Assembly: GCA_949289005.1 (NCBI GenBank)
Contig: CASEMQ010000041.1
Span: 1 to 37,668 of the forward strand
From: an uncultured Lentisphaeraceae bacterium
GTDB lineage: Bacteria; Verrucomicrobiota; Kiritimatiellia; RFP12; DVOR01
Direction: 5' to 3'
DNA length: 37,668 bases
The notes under the pieces are model-generated. The model did no database searches, was not told the DNA's origin, and saw only the letters and a list, made by a program, of their open reading frames with translations. The position numbers and the translations under genes were made by a program. Below are positions 23,306 to 32,537 of this stretch, one piece after another; the stretch's first letter is position 1, and each line of letters begins with the position of its first letter.

Positions 23306-26092
23306 TTAACGCGCCGTTTGCGTGGGCGGGTCGGCCCGCACCGCAAAGCGCGTCACGCCAGCCGCCGACACGTCCGTGAAGGTAACCGTGTCGGTCGCGC
23401 CCTCGACCCTGACCTCGGCCAGCGGCCCCGCCTCCGCGTTCGCCGCGTCGATCAGTTGCGCCGTCGTGCCGGGGGCGAAGGTCACGATCTTGCCGTCCGC
23501 GCCCTGCACCCGCGCCACCACCGTCAGCGACCCGTCCGTGCCGACCTGCGCCGAGGCAACGCCGAAGTCATACGCCACCTCCAGCGCCTTCCCCTCCGCC
23601 GCGACGAGACCGTCGGAGAGCCGGAAGACTTCCAGCGCGTCCGCGATTTCCGCGAGCGTGAGCGTCTGCGTCCCGCCATCGGTCGTGCCGGCGAGCGTGG
23701 CGACATTGTGGACGGCCTGCGCCTCGAGGTAGGGCAAGAGCGTGGCGACCAAGGCTTTGTCGGCCGCCACGTCCTCCGGGAGGACCGTGAAGGTGAGCGC
23801 CACCGTCCCATCGGCCGCCACGGTCTCCACGTCCACGGGCGCCTGCCCCTTGGGCACGTTGGCCAACGCCAGGGACAGATTCGCGGGCACGGCATCCCCG
23901 TCCGCCGCGAAGACCGCCACCTTGCCAGCGTTCAATTCCTCCTCCGTCGCCGCCACGGAGACAATCGCCTTGGCGGAGGCCGTCACGCCGGTCCCCGTGG
24001 GGCGGTTCGCGCCAAGCGCGAGATCGCCCGCCACGGCCAACGCGCCCAGGCCCTCGATCGTGGCCATGGAGAGGTCGGCCACCGCCGCGTCCACGGAAAC
24101 CGTGCCCGCGCCCGTCAGGGTCGTGCCCGTCAGGTCGCCGCCCTTCAGGAGCAGGGTCGCGCCCGCGTTCGCCACGTCGATCGCGCCATCCGTGAAGTCG
24201 CCCCCCTCGACCGTGACCGTGGTGGGATTCGCGATGCGGATGGACGCGCCGTCGCCGACGAACGTGACGCCGGAGACGGACACACCCCGGATGGGCGACC
24301 CGTTGGCGTAACCATCCGTGATCAGGATGGCAGCCTCGTCGCCCTTGCTTGTGAAGGTGCCGCCCGAGATCGTGACGCCCTGCGCCTGCAACGAGGCGAC
24401 GGTGGAGGGCTCGATGCGAATGTGCCCACTTTGGAACACGACCGTCCGCCCCTCGGCCGGGGCAATCGTCAGCCCCTCCGTCGTCAGGAACGCGTCCGCG
24501 TCGCCGCCCTCGACGGCCGTATGCGCGAAACGCCCGCCCGTGATCGTCAGCGTGCCGCCGATCATGCGCCCCAGGCGCATCGAGCCGGTGTGCGTGAAGG
24601 TGCCGGTCTGCCCCGCGCTCGAATCCGTGATGGTCAGCGCCACCGCCGGCTCGTTGGTCGCGCGCACCACGTCAAACCCCGTCTGGTTGGTGAAGGTCAA
24701 CGTCTTGCCGTTCAGATCCAGCGTCATGTCCACGCCGGTCGACGCGAGGTTTATGCTCGACCCCGTCTCCATATCCGTCAGCATCCGGATGGTGCCCTTG
24801 GCGTTGCCATCGCGATAGAACTCGGCGTACGCCTGCTCCATCGAATCGCACTCCACGGAGGTGCCGTCCGCGCGGAACACCACCGAGTGAACGAGCGCGT
24901 TGCGCGTCACCGTGTACAACCCCTCGGCGTTCGGGGTCGTGACCGGGACATACCCATAGGCGCAACAATCCTCGGAAAGCGCCGTGCCGAACAACCCGCC
25001 CGAGACGACGTGCTTGTCGGCCATGGCGGTGAGCAGAAGCGGTTGATGACCGGCGGAAGAGCGGAACGTGCCGTCCGTGACCGTCAGCGCCACCTGGCTC
25101 GCGGGCGCGGCGCCGCCCGCGGTCGCCGGCGCGGCATACTCGTAAACCGCCGGGCCGTTCGCGGACGAAAACGTCCCGCCCCGGATGTCGATCGCGGTCG
25201 CCCCGGCGTAACCCGCCGCCGTGGAGACGCTGATCGCCGCCCCCGTGCCCACCGCGCCGCCGGGCCTGTCCACGGTCACGGTCTCGAAGGTATCCTCCAT
25301 CACGGAGGCATAGGTGCCGTCCGTAATCGTGAAGTCGCCCGAGCGCACCACCAGCGCCGTCCGCGCGCGCACATCCCCCGCCAGCTCCCACTTCGCGTAC
25401 CCCGCCGCGTAAATGCCATCGCCTTGGGAGTTGACAGTCCCTGCCACGGCGATCTCTGGCACGGCGCCTTCCGTATTCGATAAGTTTCCATTCACATAAA
25501 TGCCATGCGAGGTCGCCTCAATCGTCCCGGCAAACGAAACGGTTGTGTTGTAGGCAGCCGTGATTGCCTTGCTGAGTGAGCTGACCGCGATGCCGCACCA
25601 CCCTTTGAGCGTGACCCCCTCGCCTACCGTCACGCCGCAGGCATACCGCGTGTCGGCAGCACCGGAACCCTGAACCCAAATCGGCGCCCAGATTTCTCCC
25701 CCATCCACGATTGTCCCCGTTCCCGCAAGCGTGAGGCGACCTTGCGGTTTGACATTGAAGCACGGATAATTGGTGACTACGGTTTCCTTGTCGTTGGCCG
25801 GCAACCCCACGGAGGCCGGCTTCGCGAAGGTGACGGTGTGATCGTTCAGGTCAATCGTCACGTCCTTGTTGGCGTCGATTTTGCAATACCCGCAAGCGTC
25901 GATGTCGCGCAACACCACAATCGTGGTCGGCGTGTTCGCGGGGTCGGCGGCGAGCGCCGCCGCAAGGGTTGCGTAGTCGGAGTAGGCGCCGTCCCTTTCG
26001 ATGGCGGCGACGGGGGAAGCCTCGGCTTGGGCGAGGGCGGGCGAGGCGCCGGCGAAGGCGGCCGCCAAAAGGAGGGATAGCACACGTTTCAT
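23306..26092 (-). CDS. Large secreted beta-helix-like protein, 928 aa
   Basis: The start at 26092 gives a clean signal peptide (MKRVLSLLLAAAFAGASPALA). It is followed by SDYATLAAALAADPANTPTT and VVLRDID, a typical entry into parallel beta-helix proteins. The body carries many short strand-turn repeats of the type VTISGGTFTS, VSVSGVTFVGDG, VTVEGGDFTDG and LTITGGRFAHT (roughly residues 90-680), a pectin-lyase-like fold without recognisable catalytic residues. Paired Cys near 51 and 54 (CGYC) may form a disulfide. The C-terminal 230 residues are beta-rich and end in RFAVRADPPTQTAR, with no membrane helix, LPxTG or autotransporter barrel. A surface or matrix protein is inferred. The gene has its own promoter and terminator. 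Confidence 0.82.
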   Translation of the reverse strand: MKRVLSLLLAAAFAGASPALAQAEASPVAAIERDGAYSDYATLAAALAADPANTPTTIVVLRDIDACGYCKIDANKDVTIDLNDHTVTFAKPASVGLPANDKETVVTNYPCFNVKPQGRLTLAGTGTIVDGGEIWAPIWVQGSGAADTRYACGVTVGEGVTLKGWCGIAVSSLSKAITAAYNTTVSFAGTIEATSHGIYVNGNLSNTEGAVPEIAVAGTVNSQGDGIYAAGYAKWELAGDVRARTALVVRSGDFTITDGTYASVMEDTFETVTVDRPGGAVGTGAAISVSTAAGYAGATAIDIRGGTFSSANGPAVYEYAAPATAGGAAPASQVALTVTDGTFRSSAGHQPLLLTAMADKHVVSGGLFGTALSEDCCAYGYVPVTTPNAEGLYTVTRNALVHSVVFRADGTSVECDSMEQAYAEFYRDGNAKGTIRMLTDMETGSSINLASTGVDMTLDLNGKTLTFTNQTGFDVVRATNEPAVALTITDSSAGQTGTFTHTGSMRLGRMIGGTLTITGGRFAHTAVEGGDADAFLTTEGLTIAPAEGRTVVFQSGHIRIEPSTVASLQAQGVTISGGTFTSKGDEAAILITDGYANGSPIRGVSVSGVTFVGDGASIRIANPTTVTVEGGDFTDGAIDVANAGATLLLKGGDLTGTTLTGAGTVSVDAAVADLSMATIEGLGALAVAGDLALGANRPTGTGVTASAKAIVSVAATEEELNAGKVAVFAADGDAVPANLSLALANVPKGQAPVDVETVAADGTVALTFTVLPEDVAADKALVATLLPYLEAQAVHNVATLAGTTDGGTQTLTLAEIADALEVFRLSDGLVAAEGKALEVAYDFGVASAQVGTDGSLTVVARVQGADGKIVTFAPGTTAQLIDAANAEAGPLAEVRVEGATDTVTFTDVSAAGVTRFAVRADPPTQTAR

Positions 26093-26158
26093 GTTTGTCA
26101 CACTTTCCGAATGGGGGCGGGCGGCGTCGATGCCGCCACTCCCCTCCATTCGCTTCAT

Positions 26159-26189
26159 ATTATGCTACCCCCACCCTGTTGGAAGTCAA
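26159..26189 (-). promoter_or_regulatory. Promoter of the beta-helix protein gene
   Basis: On the minus strand TTGACT (26189-26184) and CATAAT (26164-26159) are 19 bp apart, slightly wide for sigma-70. Transcription would begin near 26152, giving a leader of about 60 nt with GGAAAG ahead of the ATG at 26092. The upstream in-frame ATG at 26158 overlaps the -10 region and is rejected. Confidence 0.5.
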
Positions 26190-26241
26190 GGGCTTTTTTG
26201 CTTTTCCGGCGAAGGGGTTGCCGGGAGGGGGCCGACGGGGC

Positions 26242-26406
26242 TGTCGACAAGTCTGTCGAAAACCTGTTGAAAGTTTACGTACCCAAAGGTCCGTCAAATC
26301 GGGATTTTCAATCTATACGCGGGCTCGTTTTCCGGGATGCGGCGCATCTCCCCCCGGGAGACGGCGCATCCCGGGGCGAGAGACGGCGCGTCCCGAATGT
26401 GGATAA
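26242..26406. other. Cluster of DnaA-box-like 9-mers
   Basis: TGTGGATAA at 26398-26406 is a perfect DnaA box (TTATCCACA on the minus strand). TGTCGACAA (26242), TGTCGAAAA (26254) and TGTTGAAAG (26265) are degenerate versions spaced 12 and 11 bp apart in one orientation. The perfect box overlaps the end of an orphan heptamer array, so it may be fortuitous. No dnaA, dnaN or recF gene is nearby. Confidence 0.3.
26333..26373. repeat. Inverted repeat in the guaA upstream region
   Basis: CGGGATGCG (26333-26341) and CGCATCCCG (26365-26373) are perfect inverted copies. The motif GAGACGGCGC followed by A or G and TCCC then recurs up to 26396. It could be a hairpin or an operator; no T-run follows. 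Confidence 0.5.
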
Positions 26407-26407
26407 G

Positions 26408-26461
26408 TGGGCAGTGGACGGTGGACGGAAAACGGTGGACAGGACGCCCGGCAAGCGGGCG
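26408..26461 (-). promoter_or_regulatory. Orphan heptamer array (copy P5)
   Basis: On the minus strand the hairpin CGCCCG-CTTGC-CGGGCG (26461-26445) leads into five heptamers: CTGTCCA, CCGTTTT, CCGTCCA, CCGTCCA, CTGCCCA (26442-26408). A CTTATCCACA sequence follows where other copies have CTCATTTGC plus a -10 box. No -10 hexamer is visible and the next minus-strand gene starts 300 bp away, so this copy may be decayed or have another role. Confidence 0.6.
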
Positions 26462-26492
26462 GCAGGCCAATCCTCGCGCAACCCCCACCCGT

Positions 26493-26557
26493 CGCCCCGA
26501 ATGGGGCGCCCTGTTCATTGGTCGCCGCTCACCGTTCGCCGTCATTTTTGGTATAGT
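26493..26557 (+). promoter_or_regulatory. Composite heptamer promoter (copy P4) of guaA
   Basis: The mini-hairpin CGCCCC-GAAT-GGGGCG (26493-26508) is followed by CC and heptamers in register but more diverged: CTGTTCA, TTGGTCG, CCGCTCA, CCGTTCG, CCGTCAT (26511-26545). Then TTTTGG and TATAGT (26552-26557) give an extended TGG -10. The guaA ATG begins 7 nt after the hexamer. No purine riboswitch or PurR-like operator is recognisable, and a leaderless mRNA could not carry a 5' riboswitch. Confidence 0.7.
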
Positions 26558-26564
26558 GTGGGGC

Positions 26565-28112
<1,548 letters not shown>

Positions 28113-28140
28113 GCCCGCGCGGAAACGCTCGCTCGCTTCG

Positions 28141-28358
28141 GACCACAAAGACACCAATCGGGCGTGGAAGGCTGTGCGCTCCACCGGTCGCTTCGCTCCC
28201 TACCGCGCACACCTTCCACGCCTCAATGTGTTGTCGGAAAAAGGACAACCCTTTGGAACAAGAGAACATCGATGCGCAGGTGGCGGACGCGGTAGGGAGG
28301 GCGCAGCCCGACCGGTGGAGCGTCCGACCGCCTGCGCAACGTTTGTGTCTTCGTGGTC
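28141..28358 (+). repeat. Structured dispersed element, copy C (218 bp)
   Basis: Same orientation and architecture as copies A and B, with ends GACCACAAAGACAC and GTGTCTTCGTGGTC (one mismatch). The inverted ends extend outwards by CGCTTCG/CGAAGCG. Both long hairpins are identical to the other copies; the spacer differs and holds the best central hairpin, GTTGTC-GGAAAAAG-GACAAC. It fills most of the 334-bp gap between guaA and fabH and ends 21 bp before the fabH promoter. No gene lies in this gap. Confidence 0.9.
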
Positions 28359-28379
28359 CGAAGCGTGTGCGGCGGTGGG

Positions 28380-28408
28380 TTGCGCGGGGCGCGTTTTTTT
28401 GAGATACT
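28380..28408 (+). promoter_or_regulatory. Promoter of the fab operon
   Basis: TTGCGC (28380-28385), 17 bp, then GATACT (28403-28408) preceded by TGA (extended -10). The leader of about 30 nt contains AAGGAG for the GTG start of fabH. No FapR-like operator was recognised. Confidence 0.65.
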
Positions 28409-28446
28409 AAAGGAAATAGGTTTCAAGACGAAGGAGTTCGAGAGAG

Positions 28447-29418
28447 GTGAACGTTTACATCGCAGGGACAGGCTCGGCCGTGCCGGAGCGCGTGCTCACG
28501 AACGACGACATGGCCAAGATGGTGGACACGAGCGACGAATGGATTGTCTCGCACACCGGCATTCGCCAGCGCCACGTGGTGGCGCCCGACGAGAACGCGG
28601 CCACGCTCGGCTGCCAGGCCGCCCGCCGCGCGCTGGAGGATGCGGGGGTGGCGCCGGGCGAATTGGGCGCCATCATCGTCACCACCACCACGCCCGACTA
28701 CGCCATCTACCCCTCGGTGGCGTGCGAGATCCACGGGATGCTCGCGGCCGGCCACGCGGCGGCCTTCGACCTGAGCGCCGCCTGCCCGGGCTTCGTCTAT
28801 GGCCTGGTGACGGCGCGCGGGATGATGCAGGTGGACCCGCGGCCCGTGCTCGTCGTCTCCACCGAGATCATGAGCCGCACCATCAATTGGGCGGACCGCA
28901 ACACGTGCTGCCTCTTCGGCGACGGCGCGGGCGCCGTGGTGCTCAAGGCCGGCGACGCGCCCGGCGGGCTGGGCTTCCACCTGCTCGGCGCGGACGGCTC
29001 GGGCGCGCTGGCCATCCACCGCGAGGGCGGCGTGCGCACCGAGGAAACCGCCCGCAACGCCCCCGGCGACCTGAAGATGGACGGCCGGGCGGTCTTCAAC
29101 TTCGCCGTGCGCAGTTTCTGCGACATCATCGCGCAGACGATGGAGCACTACGGCTGGACGGAGAAGGACATCGCGTGGGTCATCCCCCACCAGGCCAACA
29201 CGCGCATCATCGACGCCGCCGTCAAGCGCATCGCCGTGCCCAAGGAAAAGTTCTACGTGAACATCGACCGCTTCGCCAACACCTCCAGCGCCTCGATCCC
29301 CATCGCGCTGGACGAGATGGTGCGCGGCGGGAAGATCGCGCGCGGCGACCGCCTCGTCTTCGCGGCCTTCGGCGCCGGGCTGGTCTACGGCGGCATCGCC
29401 GTCGAATGGGCCAAATGA
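28447..29418 (+). CDS. fabH: Beta-ketoacyl-ACP synthase III FabH
   Basis: A 323-aa enzyme that starts fatty-acid synthesis by condensing acetyl-CoA with malonyl-ACP. The triad Cys113 (SAACPGF), His248 (IPHQANTRI) and Asn278 (RFANTSSAS) is complete, with DTSDEWI at 27-33. The start is a GTG (28447), with AAGGAG about 11 nt upstream. It is the first gene of fabH-fabF-fabZ-fabV. Lys and Gly-rich regions are normal; nothing suggests a secondary-metabolism KAS III. Confidence 0.96.
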   Translation: MNVYIAGTGSAVPERVLTNDDMAKMVDTSDEWIVSHTGIRQRHVVAPDENAATLGCQAARRALEDAGVAPGELGAIIVTTTTPDYAIYPSVACEIHGMLAAGHAAAFDLSAACPGFVYGLVTARGMMQVDPRPVLVVSTEIMSRTINWADRNTCCLFGDGAGAVVLKAGDAPGGLGFHLLGADGSGALAIHREGGVRTEETARNAPGDLKMDGRAVFNFAVRSFCDIIAQTMEHYGWTEKDIAWVIPHQANTRIIDAAVKRIAVPKEKFYVNIDRFANTSSASIPIALDEMVRGGKIARGDRLVFAAFGAGLVYGGIAVEWAK

Positions 29419-29461
29419 CGGATTGGGCAAGACAACAACGAATCTAGGAAAGGACATCGCC

Positions 29462-30760
29462 ATGGAGAAGAAGAAAGTCGTCGTCACGGGTTTGGGCTGC
29501 GTCACGCCGCTGGGCAATGACGTGAAGACCTTCTGGGAAGGCATTCGCGCGGGGCGTTGCGGCATCAAGACGATCGAGCGCTTCGACACCGCGCGGCTGA
29601 ACGTCAAGGTGGCCGGCGAGGTGCGCGACTTCGACGTGGGCCAGTACATCGACCCCAAGGAAGCCAAGCGCATCGCGCGCTTCGCGCAGTATGCCGTGGC
29701 GGCCGCCAAGCAGGCGTGGGTGGACGCCGGCTACGCGACGCTCCCCGCCGCCTCCGAGGAATGCCCGGCCCCGTGGCAGAGCGTGGGCACGGTGCCCGCG
29801 CCCGGGCTGGACCCCGAGCGCGTGGGCTGCATCCTGGGCGTGGGCATCGGCGGCAAGGAGGTCGACGCCCCCAGCTACAAGACCCTCTTCGAGAAAGGCC
29901 CGCGCCGCCTCTCGCCGATGACCATCCCCATGCTCATCGCCAACGAAGGCCCCGGCAACGTCTCCATCGCCCTCAAGGCCAAAGGCCCCGTCCTCACCGT
30001 CTCCACCGCCTGCTCGGCCTCCACCGACGCCATCGGCGTGGCGCTGGACATGATCCGCGCCGGCCGCGCCGACGTCATGATCACCGGCGGCGCCGAGAGC
30101 ACCATCGAGGAATACTGCATCGGCGGCTTCCAGGCCATGCACGCCCTCTCCACCAACCCCGACCCGCTCAAGGCCTGCCGCCCCTTCGACAAGGACCGCG
30201 ACGGCTTCATCATGTCCGAGGGCGCCGCCATCCTCATCCTCGAGAGCGAGGAGCACGCCAAGGCCCGCGGCGCCAAGATCTACGGCGAGGTGGCCGGTTA
30301 CGGCGCCGGCGGCGACGCCCACCACATCGTCGCCCCCGACCCCGAGGCCAGCGGCATCATCCACGCCGAGCGCATGGCCATCGCCGACGCCGGCATCCGC
30401 CCCGAGGATGTCCAGTACATCAACGCCCACGGCACCTCCACCGGCCTCAACGACCCCATGGAGACCCGCGCCGCCAAGGCCGTCTTCGGCGAGCACGCCT
30501 ACAAGCTCAAGATGTCCTCCACCAAGTCCATGACCGGCCACCTCCTCGGCGCCACCGGCGCCCTCGAGGCCCTGACCTGCCTCCTGGCCATCGGCGACAA
30601 CTTCTACCCGCCCACCATCAACTACCACACCCCCGACCCGGAGTGCGACCTCGACTGCGTCCCCAACGTCGGCATCGAGGCCCCCCTCGACATCGCCATG
30701 TCCAACACCCTGGGCTTCGGCGGCCACAACTCCTCCCTCATCCTCCGCCGCTACGCCTAA
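29462..30760 (+). CDS. fabF: Beta-ketoacyl-ACP synthase II FabF
   Basis: A 432-aa elongating condensing enzyme. The catalytic Cys184 (VSTACSAST), His323 (NAHGTSTGLND) and His360 (SMTGHLLGATG) are intact, as is the GFGGHNSSLI C-terminal loop. It is slightly longer than typical FabF (about 412 aa) because of an insertion around residues 97-121, EECPAPWQSVGTVPAPG. The ATG at 29462 has AAAGGA 8 nt upstream; a longer open start at 29423 lacks this and adds a non-homologous tail. fabZ follows after 9 nt. Confidence 0.96.
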   Translation: MEKKKVVVTGLGCVTPLGNDVKTFWEGIRAGRCGIKTIERFDTARLNVKVAGEVRDFDVGQYIDPKEAKRIARFAQYAVAAAKQAWVDAGYATLPAASEECPAPWQSVGTVPAPGLDPERVGCILGVGIGGKEVDAPSYKTLFEKGPRRLSPMTIPMLIANEGPGNVSIALKAKGPVLTVSTACSASTDAIGVALDMIRAGRADVMITGGAESTIEEYCIGGFQAMHALSTNPDPLKACRPFDKDRDGFIMSEGAAILILESEEHAKARGAKIYGEVAGYGAGGDAHHIVAPDPEASGIIHAERMAIADAGIRPEDVQYINAHGTSTGLNDPMETRAAKAVFGEHAYKLKMSSTKSMTGHLLGATGALEALTCLLAIGDNFYPPTINYHTPDPECDLDCVPNVGIEAPLDIAMSNTLGFGGHNSSLILRRYA

Positions 30761-30769
30761 GGAGACGCG

Positions 30770-31243
30770 ATGTTCGACCAGGAAACCATCAAGCAAATCC
30801 TCCCCCACCGCGACCCCTTCCTCTTCTGCGACCGCATCCTGGAGACGGATGGCAACCGCATCGTGGCCGAGGTGGACTACGGCCCCGACCGCTACTTCTT
30901 CAAGGGGCACTTCCCCGGGCACCCCGTCTGCCCCGGCGTCATCCTCGTCGAGTCCATGGCCCAATGCGGCGGCGCGGGCTACCGCCTGGGCCATCCCGAG
31001 GACGACGCCACGAAACTCTTCCTCTTCGCCAAGCTGATGGAAGTGCGCTTCGTCAACCAAGTGCTCCCCGGGGACACCGTCCGCTACGAGATCGAGACCG
31101 TCAAGGCCACCGGCCGCCGCCTCGAGCAGAAAGGCCGCGGCTTCCTCGTCGGCAAAACCGACAAGAACGGCCGCCCCGTCGTCGCCGTCGAGGCGCAATG
31201 GTTCTGCCTCGTCGTCCCCTCCTCCGCCGTCCAGGCCAACTAA
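30770..31243 (+). CDS. fabZ: 3-hydroxyacyl-ACP dehydratase FabZ-like
   Basis: A 157-aa hotdog-fold dehydratase. LPHRDPFLFCDRI at the start and GHFPGHPVCPGVILVESMAQ (46-65) are the FabZ hallmarks, with catalytic His47 and Glu61 14 residues apart as in the family. It dehydrates beta-hydroxyacyl-ACP in each elongation cycle. AAGGAG lies 5 nt before the ATG. FabZ rather than FabA is the better call because the loop and length fit FabZ. No lpxC or lpxD lies beside it; it belongs to the fatty-acid operon. Confidence 0.93.
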   Translation: MFDQETIKQILPHRDPFLFCDRILETDGNRIVAEVDYGPDRYFFKGHFPGHPVCPGVILVESMAQCGGAGYRLGHPEDDATKLFLFAKLMEVRFVNQVLPGDTVRYEIETVKATGRRLEQKGRGFLVGKTDKNGRPVVAVEAQWFCLVVPSSAVQAN

Positions 31244-31256
31244 CGAAAGGACACCC

Positions 31257-32402
31257 ATGAGCGAGAAACCCAAAGTCCGCGGCGGCCTCTGCCTCAACGT
31301 CGACGGCGAAGGCTGCAAGCGCTTCGTCGCCCGCGACATCGCCCGCGAGCAGGCCAAGGCCCCCATCGCGAACGGGCCCAAGAGCGTCCTCGTCCTCGGC
31401 TGCTCCGGCGGCTACGGGCTCGCCAGCCGCATCGCCGCGGCCTTCGGCGGCCCCCGCGCCGAGACCCTCGGCGTCTCCTTCGAGCGCGCCCCCACCGAGC
31501 GCAAGGCCGGCTCGCCGGGCTGGTACAACAACGAAGCCTTCGACGCCGCCGCCAAGGCCGCCGGCCTCAAAGCCGTCACACTCTCCGCCGACGCCTTCGC
31601 CGACGCCACCCGCGAGGCCGTCGCCCAGCTCGCCAAGGAGAACGGCTTCGCGCCCTTCGACCTCGTCGTCTACTCGCTGGCCTCGCCCATGCGCACCGAC
31701 CCCAAGACCGGGATCCTCTACAAGAGCGCCATCAAGCCCATCGGCAAGCCCCACACCGCCCGCACCCTCGACATCATGACCTGCGAGATGAAGGAGGTCA
31801 CCGTCGAGCCCGCCACCCCCGAGGAAATCGAGGCCACCGTCAAGGTCATGGGCGGCGAGGACTGGATTATCTGGATGGACTTCCTGCGCGACCGCGGGCT
31901 CCTCGCCCCCGGTTGCAAGACCGTCGCCTACTCCTACATCGGCCCCAAGTGCACGCAAGACATCTACCGCTCCGGCACGCTCGGCCGCGCCAAGGAGAAC
32001 CTCGAGGCCGCCGCCAAGACCATCACCGAGGCGCTCGCGCCCCTCGGCGGCCTCGGCGTCGTCTCCGTCAACAAAGCGCTCGTCACCCGCGCCTCCGCCG
32101 TCATCCCCGCGATGCCCCCCTACATCTCCTGCCTCTTCAAGGTCATGAAAGCCCACGGCCTCCACGAAGACTGCCTCGACCAGATCGACCGCCTCTTCCG
32201 CGAGCGCCTCTACGCCCCCGACGGCGCCATGCCCACCGACGAGGCCGGCCGCATCCGCATCGACGACTGGGAGATGCGCCCCGAGATCCAAGCCGAGGTC
32301 GACGCCCTCATGGCCGCCCTCACCCCCGAGAACGTCGAGGCCACCACCGACATCGCCGGCTACCGCACCGACTTCCTCGCCCTCCACGGCTTCGTCGGCT
32401 GA
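31257..32402 (+). CDS. fabV: Trans-2-enoyl-ACP/CoA reductase, FabV family
   Basis: A 381-aa NADH-dependent reductase that completes the elongation cycle. It is homologous to FabV/TER rather than FabI. The cofactor-binding VLVLGCSGGYGLASRIAAAF lies at about 44-63, and the FabV-specific Tyr-x8-Lys catalytic pair is Y237/K246 in YRSGTLGRAK. SPGWYNNEAF and DWIIWMDFLRDRGLL are also FabV-typical. The family tolerates triclosan. FabV and short-chain TER are hard to tell apart by sequence, but the operon context favours acyl-ACP. AAAGGA precedes the ATG. A strong terminator follows at 32466. Confidence 0.93.
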   Translation: MSEKPKVRGGLCLNVDGEGCKRFVARDIAREQAKAPIANGPKSVLVLGCSGGYGLASRIAAAFGGPRAETLGVSFERAPTERKAGSPGWYNNEAFDAAAKAAGLKAVTLSADAFADATREAVAQLAKENGFAPFDLVVYSLASPMRTDPKTGILYKSAIKPIGKPHTARTLDIMTCEMKEVTVEPATPEEIEATVKVMGGEDWIIWMDFLRDRGLLAPGCKTVAYSYIGPKCTQDIYRSGTLGRAKENLEAAAKTITEALAPLGGLGVVSVNKALVTRASAVIPAMPPYISCLFKVMKAHGLHEDCLDQIDRLFRERLYAPDGAMPTDEAGRIRIDDWEMRPEIQAEVDALMAALTPENVEATTDIAGYRTDFLALHGFVG

Positions 32403-32465
32403 CCTCCCCATCCCAAGGCCGCGCCCTTGGGATCCCGAAAACCCTTTGAGCCGGCATCGCCGGCC

Positions 32466-32504
32466 GCCCCGCCGCACACGCCTCCTCCGCGGCGGGGCTT
32501 TTTT
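32466..32504 (+). terminator. Intrinsic terminator of the fab operon
   Basis: GCCCCGCCGC (32466-32475) and GCGGCGGGGC (32489-32498) form a perfect 10-bp stem followed by six T. The convergent methyltransferase gene ends 33 bp further on. Confidence 0.92.
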
Positions 32505-32537
32505 GCGCTTGCGCCGCGGAAGCGCGTTGGGGAAAGG

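Noticed and set aside
26493..26564. Purine riboswitch before guaA
   Set aside because: The -10 box ends 7 nt before the ATG, leaving no leader in which a riboswitch could be transcribed.
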